Shown: positions 8,051 through 16,275 of the stretch, in pieces
Position numbering within the stretch: position 1 is the first letter of the stretch
How the letters are laid out: the number at the start of each line of letters is the position of its first letter
From: an uncultured Faecalibacterium sp.
GTDB taxonomy: Bacteria; Bacillota; Clostridia; Oscillospirales; Ruminococcaceae
DNA length: 64,000 nucleotides
Assembly: GCA_934548045.1 (NCBI GenBank)
Contig: CAKTEM010000004.1
Location: 1 to 64,000 of the forward strand
Reading direction: 5' to 3'
Position numbers and translations under genes: made by a program
The notes under the pieces: model-generated
Told to the model about the DNA's origin: nothing
Database searches by the model: none
What the model saw: the letters and a program-made list of their open reading frames with translations, nothing else

Positions 8051-8901
8051 TACTGCTGCACCTCCTTAGAACGAGTGAACTTGAGCTGGACGAGCGAGAT
8101 GACGACGACAATCAGGAAGAAGACGACTGCTTTTGCCTGGCCGATGCCCTTCCACTGCGCACCGGAGCGGCCGTAGAAGGTGTTGTAGATGTTCAGAGCC
8201 AGCATTTCGCTCATGTTGGCAGGCTCGCCGGCCGTCAATGCAACGTTCTGGTCGAAGAGCTTGAAGCTGTTGGTGAGGGTCAGGAAGGTGCAGATGGTGA
8301 CGCTGGGCATGACCATGGGAATCTTGATCTTGAACAGAATCTCGCGGTCGTTCGCACCGTCGATCTTGGCGGCTTCGATGAGGTCACCGGGAACGCTCTG
8401 CAGGCCGGCAACATAGATGATCATCATGTAGCCGATCTGCTGCCAGCACATCAGGATGACGAGGCCGACAAAACCAGCCTTGGCGTCCAGAGCCAGCAGG
8501 GGCTTCTGCAGGTTTGCCAGAACGCCGTTCAGCAAGATCTGCCAGATGTAGCCCAGCAGGATGCCGCCGATCAGGTTTGGCATGAAGAAGACGGTACGGA
8601 AGATGTTGGTGCCGCGGATGCCGCGCGTCAGCACCAGAGCGATGGCAAAGGCGCAGACGTTGATCAGGACAGTAGAGACCACCGTGAAGGCGGCGGTGAA
8701 GCCAAATGCATGGAGGAAGGTCGAATCCTGAAACACCGAGATGTAGTTCTGGATGCCGACAAAGGTCGTTTTGCTGACGGTGGTGAACCGCTGGAACGAC
8801 AGGTAAATGCCCCAGATAAAGGGCCAGATAAAGCCGATGATGAACGCGATCAGCGTGGGCAGCACGAACACCGGCCAGTATTTGCTGATGGCTTTTTGCA
8901 T
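8050..8901 (-). CDS. Maltodextrin-type ABC transporter permease, MalF-like
   Basis: 283 residues from the ATG at 8901, which has CAGGAGG eight bases upstream; the frame extends to 8955 but without a better site. It has about six membrane segments and the EAA loop GDLIEAAKIDGANDREILFKIKIPMVMPS in the C-terminal half. Its order after the binding-protein gene and before MalG matches CUT1 sugar importers. It pairs with the 7208-8050 gene to form the channel. Confidence 0.9.
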   Translation of the reverse strand: MQKAISKYWPVFVLPTLIAFIIGFIWPFIWGIYLSFQRFTTVSKTTFVGIQNYISVFQDSTFLHAFGFTAAFTVVSTVLINVCAFAIALVLTRGIRGTNIFRTVFFMPNLIGGILLGYIWQILLNGVLANLQKPLLALDAKAGFVGLVILMCWQQIGYMMIIYVAGLQSVPGDLIEAAKIDGANDREILFKIKIPMVMPSVTICTFLTLTNSFKLFDQNVALTAGEPANMSEMLALNIYNTFYGRSGAQWKGIGQAKAVVFFLIVVVISLVQLKFTRSKEVQQ

Positions 8902-8922
8902 GATATACCTCCTGAAAAATAA

Positions 8923-8953
8923 GGGAGACGGGCGAACCAATCGCCCGCCTCCC
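8923..8953 (-). other. Intercistronic hairpin between binding-protein and permease genes
   Basis: Two 13-base arms (8923-8935 and 8941-8953, one G-U pair) around a 5-base loop form a very stable stem, followed in the transcript by UUAUUUUUC. It lies 20 bases upstream of the permease ATG. It could partly terminate or protect the upstream mRNA, so that more binding protein than permease is made, as known for malE-malF in enterobacteria. Confidence 0.7.
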
Positions 8954-8986
8954 ATTCAGCTATTTTGGTTTGCGAGAGGGTCAGGA

Positions 8987-10330
8987 TCAGCCGTTAGCCA
9001 GCTTGTACTCCTTAGCCCAGCCATCGACGAAGGCGGTCACAACGCCGCTCCAGTCGCCGGTACCTGCTGCATAAGCAGTCAGTGCGCTGCCGACACCGTT
9101 CTTCCACTCCTCGGAAGGCATGGTGGAGAAGCACCAGTCAACGCTGGTCTTGCCGTCAGCAACATACTCGTTTGCGATAACGATCAGGGGGTTGGTGGAA
9201 TCCTTTGCCTTCTTGAAGGGGATGACGAAGCCCATGTCGTCTGCCATTGCGGAAGTACCCTTGTCGGAAGTGACACACCAGTACAGGAAGTCCAAAGTAG
9301 CCTGAATATCTTCGTCAGCAGCGGTGTTGTTCACGCACCAGAAGTTCTCAGAACCGGTGCAGAGGCCCTGATTCTCTTCGCCGTCAACACCGATGTAGAT
9401 GGGCAGCATGCCGAGGTTGTCGTCGCCCAGGCTGGAAACATCGCTGTATGCCCAGGTGCCATTCTGATAGAAGACAGCCTTCTTGTCAACAAACTCAGCA
9501 ACAGCATCGTTGCCGGTCTTGGAAGCCAGCAGCTTCGGGTCGCAGGTAGAATCGGTGATGTACAGATCCCAGATCTGCTTGTAGTTGTCGAGGTAAGTAC
9601 CCTTGATGGCGTCGGTGGAGCCGATGCCGTCTGCCTTGTACTCGTAGTAGATGGGCAGGTTTGCCAGATGGGTCTTGAAACGCCAGTCAGAAGAACCATC
9701 CATGCCGGCGGAGGTGAAAGCACCCTCGACGCCCAGCTCATCCTTGCGAGCCTGAATGTCGTCAGCGACCTTCTTCAGGTCGTCAAAGCCCTTGATGTCG
9801 TCCTGAGTGTAACCAGCGGCGGTCAGCAGCTCTTTGTTGTAGATGATGCCGTAGGTCTCGATGACGTATGCAATGCCCTGAACAGCGTCGCCATCCTTCA
9901 GTGCGAAGGAGTCGCTGGTCAGCTCGCCGTACAGCTGACTGCCGGACAAATCGTAGCAGTAATCTTTCCAGTTTGCCAGACCGACAGGGCCGTTGACCTG
10001 GAACAGGGTAGGAGCTTCGCTCTTCTCCATCTCGCTCATCAGGGTGGTCTCGTACTGGCCGGAAGCTGCGGTGACGACGGTCACGGGAACACCGGTCTCG
10101 TTGGTGTACTCAGCAGCCAGATCCTGCCAAGCCTGATCCTGCTCGGGCTTGAAGTTCAGGTAGTAGACCTTGCCAGCTGCGGTGGGAGCAGCAGAAGCAG
10201 CGGTAGAACCGGCAGTGGAGGAAGCAGCGGTGGAGCTGCTGGAAGAGCCGCCGCAGGCAGCCAGACCCAGAGCAGCAGCGGAAACGCCAGCGGCCTTCAG
10301 GAAGTTACGACGGGAAATCATCTTTTTCAT
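8987..10330 (-). CDS. Sugar-binding lipoprotein of an ABC importer, MalE-like
   Basis: 447 residues, family 1 extracellular solute-binding protein. The N-terminus MKKMISRRNFLKAAGVSAAALGLAACGG carries a twin-arginine-like RRNFLK motif and a lipobox (LAAC, Cys about 26). A Ser/Thr/Ala linker follows, then the binding fold (VYYLNFKPEQDQAWQDLAAEY, VVTAASGQYETTLMSEME). It is anchored outside the membrane and hands sugar to the two permeases downstream. AAGGAG precedes the ATG. The maltodextrin substrate is inferred from the malQ linkage. Confidence 0.9.
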   Translation of the reverse strand: MKKMISRRNFLKAAGVSAAALGLAACGGSSSSSTAASSTAGSTAASAAPTAAGKVYYLNFKPEQDQAWQDLAAEYTNETGVPVTVVTAASGQYETTLMSEMEKSEAPTLFQVNGPVGLANWKDYCYDLSGSQLYGELTSDSFALKDGDAVQGIAYVIETYGIIYNKELLTAAGYTQDDIKGFDDLKKVADDIQARKDELGVEGAFTSAGMDGSSDWRFKTHLANLPIYYEYKADGIGSTDAIKGTYLDNYKQIWDLYITDSTCDPKLLASKTGNDAVAEFVDKKAVFYQNGTWAYSDVSSLGDDNLGMLPIYIGVDGEENQGLCTGSENFWCVNNTAADEDIQATLDFLYWCVTSDKGTSAMADDMGFVIPFKKAKDSTNPLIVIANEYVADGKTSVDWCFSTMPSEEWKNGVGSALTAYAAGTGDWSGVVTAFVDGWAKEYKLANG

Positions 10331-10379
10331 AATTGTTCTCCTTCTTCATTATTCAAAGATTTGGATCTCTATCTGCTCA

Positions 10380-10396
10380 CCGTCCGGGAAGGACGG
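10380..10396 (-). other. Short hairpin between lacI-type gene and binding-protein gene
   Basis: CCGTCC and GGACGG flank a 5-base loop. There is no U-tract, so it is unlikely to be a full terminator; it may protect or process the operon mRNA. Confidence 0.4.
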
Positions 10397-10408
10397 AAGT
10401 AAAACGAA

Positions 10409-11428
10409 TTAAAGGGGTGTGCGGCAGGGCCGGACGCTCTCGCCGGGCTGTAACTCCGGCTGCAAGGTGACAGTCTGTGCCGGTGCGCCATGCTCGATCT
10501 GCCGGACAAGAAGCTCGATGCTTTGCAGCGCGATCTGTTCACTGGGCTGGACGATGGTCGTCATGACCGGTACACAGTAGCGCGACATCGTGATGCCATC
10601 GAAGCCGATAACGGAGATATCTTCCGGCACCCGGAACCCTGCGCTTACCAGCGCGCGGATGGCACCAAACGCAATGACATCGCTCATCGCAAACAGAGCA
10701 GTAAACTCGGCACGCCGTGCCAGCAGGCTGTTCATCGCGTGATAGGCGGACTCGAAATCGTAGTTGGAAAGTCCGAAGAGCTTTTCATCGAACCGAAGCC
10801 CGGCGTCTTCCATCGCATCCTGCGCACCCAGCAGACGCATCCGGCTGGGGTAGCTGGTCGCCGGGCCGCCCAGCACCGCGATTTTGCGATGCCCCTGTGC
10901 AATGAGGTGGGAGACGGCGGTGTGCGCAGCGGCACGGTCGTCGACGCCGACCATGGAAAGGTTCGGGAAATCCAGCTCGTTGGAAACGATGGTCACCAGA
11001 ACGGACGGAACGCTGATGTTCGCGAAACCCTTCTGGAAGTTCGTCACACTGCCGCCCAGAAAAATCATGCCTTTGGGTTTGATCTCACGCAAAATCTTTT
11101 CGGCGGCATCGATCTCGTTGGCGTTCTCGTCCAGATAGGAGACAATACCGTTATACCCGTACAGGTTGGCGGCACGCTGCAGCTGAACCAGAAAGTCGGA
11201 AAAGAAAATGTTCCGGGTTCCCTTCACAACAAAGACCAGACTGCGTGACTGCTGGATCTTGAGCTGCCGCGCGTTGGTGTTGGGAACGAAACCAGCTTCC
11301 CTCATGACCTGCAGCACCCGTTCCTTTGTCTCCGGACGAACATCCGGCCGGTCGTTGATGACCCGGGAAATGGTGCTGACGGAGCAGCCGCTGATACGGG
11401 CGATATCTTTGATCGTCATACTCGCCAT
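10409..11428 (-). CDS. LacI family regulator of the maltodextrin operon
   Basis: 339 residues from the ATG at 11428, which has GAGGAG 6 bases upstream; the open frame continues to 11512 but those codons cover the operator. The N-terminal helix-turn-helix MTIKDIARISGCSVSTISRVINDRPDVRPETKERV is typical. It is followed by the periplasmic-binding-like effector domain (KGTRNIFFSDFLVQ, HRKIAVLGGP, FGAIRALVSAGFRVPEDISVIGFDG). The gene is first in the run regulator, binding protein, two permeases, MalQ, all on the minus strand. AACGTT operator-like sites in its promoter point to autoregulation. Confidence 0.92.
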   Translation of the reverse strand: MASMTIKDIARISGCSVSTISRVINDRPDVRPETKERVLQVMREAGFVPNTNARQLKIQQSRSLVFVVKGTRNIFFSDFLVQLQRAANLYGYNGIVSYLDENANEIDAAEKILREIKPKGMIFLGGSVTNFQKGFANISVPSVLVTIVSNELDFPNLSMVGVDDRAAAHTAVSHLIAQGHRKIAVLGGPATSYPSRMRLLGAQDAMEDAGLRFDEKLFGLSNYDFESAYHAMNSLLARRAEFTALFAMSDVIAFGAIRALVSAGFRVPEDISVIGFDGITMSRYCVPVMTTIVQPSEQIALQSIELLVRQIEHGAPAQTVTLQPELQPGESVRPCRTPL

Positions 11429-11460
11429 TCGGCTCTCCTCACTTTCGGTCAAATTATCGG

Positions 11461-11482
11461 TAACGTTGTCGGAAACGTTTTC
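11461..11482. promoter_or_regulatory. LacI-type operator(s)
   Basis: TAACGTTG and GGAAACGTTTTC, both centred on the palindromic AACGTT core typical of LacI-family and CcpA sites, lie 12 bases apart just downstream of the -10 box of the regulator gene. Binding here would block transcription. Confidence 0.6.
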
Positions 11483-11491
11483 AGTGACTTT

Positions 11492-11520
11492 ATTATGGCA
11501 TGTTCCGTACAAAAAATCAA
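11492..11520 (-). promoter_or_regulatory. Promoter of the LacI regulator / maltodextrin operon
   Basis: TTGATT, 17-base spacer, CATAAT on the minus strand. No separate strong promoter was seen before the binding-protein gene. Confidence 0.6.
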
Positions 11521-11716
11521 TAAGCGGAGAACACTTTTGGCACTATTTACTAAGAAAGGGTGGTGGGTTTGTGCAGGTTGATTTGAGTGAAAATCAAAAC
11601 GAATCACAATTTCCGGTAATTTTCGGAACAAGTCGAACGGTTCCGAAACGACCGTACCTTTTTGTAATTTTTTCGCCAATTCCTGCCAGTGGAGAAGGCA
11701 GAAATAAAAAAGAAAA
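11521..11716. other. Intergenic DNA with no feature seen
   Basis: AT-rich stretch between the lacI promoter and the hairpin at 11717. No conserved small frame or RNA structure is recognised. Confidence 0.4.
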
Positions 11717-11777
11717 CCGGGCCTCAGCGTCTGAATTCACAGATTTGATTCCGTGAATCCAGACCGCAAGGTCCGGT
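11717..11777. terminator. Possible hairpin between ABC exporter and lacI promoter
   Basis: An imperfect inverted repeat with arms near 11717-11740 and 11753-11777 (GAATTCAC/GTGAATCC and CCGGG/CCGGT blocks). It overlaps the end of repeat copy A and could serve as the terminator for the ABC exporter gene on the minus strand. Confidence 0.4.
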
Positions 11778-11876
11778 ATTTGCGTTATGGAGAAGTCGAT
11801 TCAATCAGGAAAACTTTCCCGATATGCCAAAGGCTCTCCCTTCTGGGAGAGCTGGCTGCGAAGTAGACTGAGAGGG
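11763..11876 (-). repeat. Interspersed repeat, copy A
   Basis: Read on the minus strand it starts CCCTCTCAGTCT right after the stop codon of the ABC exporter gene. It contains the hairpin CTCTCCC...GGGAGAG, then TTTGGCATATCGGG, and ends near CCGGACCTTGCGGT. It matches copies at 34377 and 37857 over about 100 bases, most strongly in the first 55. Confidence 0.75.
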
Positions 11877-14800
11877 TTATTCCGACCGCAGAGCCTTGAC
11901 GGGGTCAGACTTGGACGCACTCTTTGCCGGGATGAAGCCGCCGAGGATGGTCAGGACAATTGCAAGCAGAATCAGGACTGCTGCGGCCTGAAGGGGCAGA
12001 ACAGCGGTGACGCTGGCACTGCCGGAGACCTTGCGGATGAGCATATTGCCCGGGATGAGCAGAATTTCGCTCAGGACGATGCCCATCACGCCGGAACACA
12101 GGCCGATGATAAAGGTCTCGGCGTTGAACACCTCGGAGATGTTGTGCTTGGATGCACCGATGGCGCGCAGGATGCCGATCTCCTTGCGGCGTTCCAGAAC
12201 GCTGATATAGGTGATGACGCCGATCATGATGGAGGAGACCACCAGCGAGATGGAGACGAACGCGACCAGCATATTGCTGATCATGTTGATGATCTCCGTG
12301 ACCGAAGTCATCAGGGTGCCGACGAGGTCGGTATAGTGGATGACTTTATCATCCGCGCCCTGTGCGGTCATGTTGGCGTTGTAGGCATCCAGCTTGTCCA
12401 CGACACTGGCCTTGTGGTCGAAGTCGGACGGATAGATGTTGATCTGGCTGGGGTCGTCGAGGTCGGCATAGCCGAAGTTCTGAAGGTTGCTGTCGTAGGT
12501 GGCCGTGGAGGAGAGCATCGAAGACTTCATCAGCTCGGTCAGGTCATCCTCACTCATGTTGAACTGGATGGCGTTCTGGAAAGCCTTTGCGTCGATTTTC
12601 AGCGCGTTCTCCATCTGGCTGCTCAGCTTGGCGATGTTCTCTTCCATCGCGGACTGCAAATTGCCGCTCATCTGGGTCATCACTTCGGACATCATCTGCG
12701 ACATGGCGTTTTCCATAGCGGAGCCGAGCTGGGTCTGGATGGCCTCGGTAATCTGAGAAGAGTAGCTTTCCATAACGGTCTGCATGGCCTGCTGGATAGC
12801 GGTGGATACCTGCGATTCGATGGCGTCGGTGTCCACCAGTTCGCTCATGGCGTCGGCCATCAGCTGCTGGAACTGTTCGGTCTTGAGGTACTCGGAGAAG
12901 CTGATCTTATCAAGGTTCAGGATGCCGTTTCCGATGACATAGTTCTTGTAGCCGTCGAAGACTTTCTTCATCAGGCCCTCGAGGGCGTCGGAAGAGATGG
13001 AGAGGTCAAGACCTGAGAAGGCATCACCCAAATCAATTTCAGGCATATCGCCCATGTCGCCCAGATCGCCGAGGTCAAGGTCAAAGTTGAAATTGTCCGG
13101 GTCGAGCAGGGTGGACATGTCGAACGAATCGCCGCTCATATCGAACGCACCGCTCAGGTCAAAGTTCAGCGCGCTGGCGTCGAACTGGAAGGCACTCTGG
13201 AGCATGTCGGTGTCGATGGAGAAGAGAGAAGCGAGGTCAAAGGAAGACATGGCGTCATCGGAACCGAATTCCTCGCCGGTCAGGACGTTGATGGTCGGGT
13301 CGGCCATCTGTGCCTTTACGATGTCGCTGTTCTCGGCCTGCTCGATGACATGCTTCGTGAGGTCGGCGGAGTAGGCGATGCCGGAAGTGAGCATTGCGGC
13401 GGAAGAATCCGGCTTCGGCTGGACGATGCCGACCACGGTCAGGTCTTCGCCGTTAGCGACCAGCTGCTTCATATAGTCGGTGTCGTCGGCCTTGCTCTTC
13501 CACAGGTTGTACGTCTCATCGTAAACGTAGCAGTCAGAAGCATTGACGAGCTTGAAGGTCATGCCGAGGAAGTCGTCAGTGGAATAGGTCTTGAAGTCGT
13601 CCGGGATGGTGACGTTCTGGTTCTGGGCGAACTGCTGGATCATCTTGTCCAGCTCGGCGTTATCGCGCAGGCCCATCGCATAAAGGGCGTAGTCGGTCAC
13701 GCTGCCGTCCGCACCCAGAACGACGACACACTCATTGTGCTTCTCAGGCCAGCGGCCAGCCTTGACCTGATACTGGGAGTTGTACAGCTCCTGATTTTCG
13801 GGCAGCTGGGAGAAGACGCTGGTGTTCATCATGCTGGACATGATGTTGTTGGTAGAAGTCGAGGAGCTGATGCCCAGAGAGGAGAGGGAGGAGTCCGGGT
13901 TGACCTGCCGGATGCTGCCGTCGGCGTCCTCTCGGAAGATCTGGGGCGACACATTATAAGAATACTCGATGGAGGTGGTATCCTCGGCGATGGTGCAGTC
14001 GTCGCTTTCCAGATAAGCTTTGAAGGATTTCAGGTCGTTGGAGGTGATGCCGGAGACCATCTGGGTGATGAGCTGGCGGACCGGGATGGCCTCATCGTCG
14101 GAGGAATCGCCGGAGCTTGCCGAACTGCTGGCGGTCGTACTCCCGGAGGTGCTGCCGCCGCTCAATAAAGACGTGAGATCCATGCCGCTGCTCATGATCT
14201 GAAGCGGATATTCACTCAGGGTCGAACGCTCCATGTCATCGATGTAGTCGTTGACACCGGTGGACAGCGAGATGATGAGGGCGATGCCGATGATGCCGAT
14301 GGAACCGGCAAAGGCGGTCAGCAGGGTACGGGCCTTTTTGGTCTTGAGGTTGTTGAAGCTCAGGGCCAGCGAAGTCAGCCACGACATCGAGGAACGGCCC
14401 ATGTTCTTGTGGACGGCCGGTGCCAGCTGGCTCGGGTCGGGGTTGTAGGGCATGGTGTCGGAGAGGATGACGCCGTCTTTCAGGTTGACGATGCGCGTCG
14501 CGTACCGCTCGGCCAGCTCCGGGTTGTGGGTGACCATGACGACGAGGCGGTCTTTCGCGACCTCTTTCAGAAGCTCCATGACCTGAATACTCGTCTCGCT
14601 GTCCAGTGCGCCGGTCGGCTCGTCGGCCAGCAGGATGTCCGGGTTGTTGACGAGGGCGCGCGCAATGGCGACACGCTGCATCTGGCCGCCGGACATCTCG
14701 GTGGGGTGTTTGTGCAGCTGGTTGCCCAAGCCAACCTTCTGCAATGCCTCAGTAGCACGGCGTTTCCGCTCCGCGCCGGAGACGCCCGAGATCGTCAGGG

Positions 14801-15119
14801 CCAGCTCGACGTTAGCGAGAACGGTCTGATGGGGGATCAGATTGTAGCTCTGGAACACGAAACCGATGGTGTGGTTGCGGTAGGAATCCCAGTCGCGGTC
14901 GGTGTACTTTTTGGTGGAGATGCCGTTGATGATCAGGTCGCCGCTGTCGTACCGGTCAAGGCCGCCGATGATGTTCAGCAGGGTGGTCTTGCCGGAACCA
15001 CTGGGGCCGAGGATGGCGACAAATTCGTTGTCGCGCAGGTTCAGGCTGACCTTATTCAGTGCAGTCTGGACAAGGTCGCCGGTCTTGTATTCCTTGTGTA
15101 TCTCTTTTAATTGAAGCAT
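11877..15119 (-). CDS. ABC exporter, fused ATPase and FtsX/MacB-type permease with large external domain
   Basis: 1080 residues from the ATG at 15119. The ATPase domain (about 1-230) has Walker A GPSGSGKTT (38-46), signature MSGGQMQRVAIARAL and Walker B ILLADEPTGALD, and belongs to the MacB/LolD group. One membrane segment (TLLTAFAGSIGIIGIALIISL) follows at about 270. Then comes a long extracytoplasmic part to about 940, and three membrane helices of the FtsX domain (MIGVITYISVLERRKEIGILRAIGASKHNI). The external part includes a Gln/Met/Ser-rich helical stretch (MSQMMSEVMTQMSGNLQSAM) that may form a coiled coil. Such proteins export peptides or act on the envelope; the substrate is unknown. 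No partner membrane-fusion protein is adjacent. Confidence 0.9.
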   Translation of the reverse strand: MLQLKEIHKEYKTGDLVQTALNKVSLNLRDNEFVAILGPSGSGKTTLLNIIGGLDRYDSGDLIINGISTKKYTDRDWDSYRNHTIGFVFQSYNLIPHQTVLANVELALTISGVSGAERKRRATEALQKVGLGNQLHKHPTEMSGGQMQRVAIARALVNNPDILLADEPTGALDSETSIQVMELLKEVAKDRLVVMVTHNPELAERYATRIVNLKDGVILSDTMPYNPDPSQLAPAVHKNMGRSSMSWLTSLALSFNNLKTKKARTLLTAFAGSIGIIGIALIISLSTGVNDYIDDMERSTLSEYPLQIMSSGMDLTSLLSGGSTSGSTTASSSASSGDSSDDEAIPVRQLITQMVSGITSNDLKSFKAYLESDDCTIAEDTTSIEYSYNVSPQIFREDADGSIRQVNPDSSLSSLGISSSTSTNNIMSSMMNTSVFSQLPENQELYNSQYQVKAGRWPEKHNECVVVLGADGSVTDYALYAMGLRDNAELDKMIQQFAQNQNVTIPDDFKTYSTDDFLGMTFKLVNASDCYVYDETYNLWKSKADDTDYMKQLVANGEDLTVVGIVQPKPDSSAAMLTSGIAYSADLTKHVIEQAENSDIVKAQMADPTINVLTGEEFGSDDAMSSFDLASLFSIDTDMLQSAFQFDASALNFDLSGAFDMSGDSFDMSTLLDPDNFNFDLDLGDLGDMGDMPEIDLGDAFSGLDLSISSDALEGLMKKVFDGYKNYVIGNGILNLDKISFSEYLKTEQFQQLMADAMSELVDTDAIESQVSTAIQQAMQTVMESYSSQITEAIQTQLGSAMENAMSQMMSEVMTQMSGNLQSAMEENIAKLSSQMENALKIDAKAFQNAIQFNMSEDDLTELMKSSMLSSTATYDSNLQNFGYADLDDPSQINIYPSDFDHKASVVDKLDAYNANMTAQGADDKVIHYTDLVGTLMTSVTEIINMISNMLVAFVSISLVVSSIMIGVITYISVLERRKEIGILRAIGASKHNISEVFNAETFIIGLCSGVMGIVLSEILLIPGNMLIRKVSGSASVTAVLPLQAAAVLILLAIVLTILGGFIPAKSASKSDPVKALRSE

Positions 15120-15162
15120 AGGTCTGCCTTTCTGCCGGGAGAAAATTACAAATATCCAAAAC

Positions 15163-15171
15163 AGTATATCA
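15163..15171 (-). promoter_or_regulatory. Extended -10 promoter element for the ABC exporter
   Basis: TGATATACT on the minus strand, 44 bases upstream of the ATG, with no clear -35 box. The 380-base gap 15120-15499 otherwise holds only the divergent promoter at 15389. Confidence 0.45.
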
Positions 15172-15388
15172 GACGAATATGAATAAACCGTTGCATTTAA
15201 CGAGGAAATTTGCGCCGGAACAACAAAAAACTGGAAGGATGCCGTCGGCGAGGCAAAGGATTGAAAATCTACGCCGAGACGCTTGCTTTTTGGTGGAAGG
15301 GATGGTATTCTAATCACAGAAAGCTTGTTTTAAGTAAAATTATCCGTAGGCATACGCCGCTCTGACACTTTTCGACATAAATTTTCAG

Positions 15389-15417
15389 TTGAATCTTTTC
15401 TTTGGCCTTTATAAAAT
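15389..15417 (+). promoter_or_regulatory. Promoter of the Spo0A-like regulator gene
   Basis: TTGAAT, 17-base spacer, TAAAAT on the plus strand, 82 bases before the proposed TTG start. Confidence 0.6.
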
Positions 15418-15499
15418 AGAAGAAAAATACAGAAGATGGCAGGTAAAACTTGCATTTGCAGAGGGAAACGCCATCAGGAAAGGCAAGGGGGAGACGTGG

Positions 15500-16231
15500 T
15501 TGAGCAAAAAGCGGAACGCAACGGGTCTGAGGGTGGCTCTGGCAAGCTATGACGTGCGCCAGCTTCGGGTATGGAGCCGTTATCTGGAGGAACAGAACGC
15601 GGACCTGAGCTGCGAGGGATACCGCACGGGCGAAGAGCTTCTGCTCAGCCTGCGGCAGGGCAAACGGTTTGATGTGGTCGTGCTGGGCGGTCAGCTGGAA
15701 GATATGGACGCGACAGCCTTTCTGGACCGGGCCGGAAAACTGGAACAGAAACCGTTCTTCCTCCTGATGAACGAGGGGCGGCGAGAAAAATCGGCGGCAT
15801 CCAGCCTCGATCCGGACGGCCCCTGCTATCTGGTGCGCCAGACCAGCCTGAAAGACCTGCTGGGAAAACTGCAGGAGATGCCGGGCGATGCTGTGAAACG
15901 AATCGAAGAGGGCTGTCAGGAATTGTACAGCCGGTGGGGCATCCCTCAGCCGGATACCAACTGCGAATACCTGACGCAGGCGGTCTGCGTTGCGTTTTCA
16001 TCCAAGGATAGAATGGCGATCCGGAAAGAAATTTTGCAGCAGGTCGCCGAACAGCAGGGCATGAAGATCGTCGCGGTGGACAGCGGCCTGCGGCGTCTCG
16101 TCGATACGCTGGAACTCCGCCAGTCGGAGGGATGGAAAGCCTTCAAACGGGCGAGCCATCTGGATCGGGTGAAGGTGACGACTGGCAAACTGATCTATGC
16201 TGTTAAGTATATCCTTGAACAGGATGCGTAA
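15500..16231 (+). CDS. Spo0A-like regulator with degenerate receiver domain
   Basis: 243 residues from a TTG start at 15500, which has AAGGGGGA 7 bases upstream and places the receiver fold (GLRVALASYDVRQLRVW) at the N-terminus. An ATG at 15389 lies in the promoter. Residues about 1-125 resemble a receiver, but the phospho-acceptor Asp is replaced (FDVVVLGGQLEDMD, where Spo0A has VLD), the acidic pair is Ser-Tyr, and the conserved Lys is Arg (YLVRQT). The C-terminal 110 residues align with the Spo0A DNA-binding domain: WGIPQPDTNCEYLTQAV, ILQQVAEQQGMKIVAVDSGLRRLVD, VTTGKLIYAVKYIL. It sits 44 bases upstream of a kinase-like gene. It probably binds DNA without phosphorylation control; the target is unknown. 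Confidence 0.7.
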   Translation: MSKKRNATGLRVALASYDVRQLRVWSRYLEEQNADLSCEGYRTGEELLLSLRQGKRFDVVVLGGQLEDMDATAFLDRAGKLEQKPFFLLMNEGRREKSAASSLDPDGPCYLVRQTSLKDLLGKLQEMPGDAVKRIEEGCQELYSRWGIPQPDTNCEYLTQAVCVAFSSKDRMAIRKEILQQVAEQQGMKIVAVDSGLRRLVDTLELRQSEGWKAFKRASHLDRVKVTTGKLIYAVKYILEQDA

Positions 16232-16275
16232 CACTAAACTAGCAACATTATAAAATAAAGGAAAGGAGCAGACAG

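Noticed and set aside
11429..11512. N-terminal extension of the LacI regulator
   Set aside because: The extra codons contain the AACGTT operator-like sites and part of the promoter, and the helix-turn-helix normally starts at the N-terminus.
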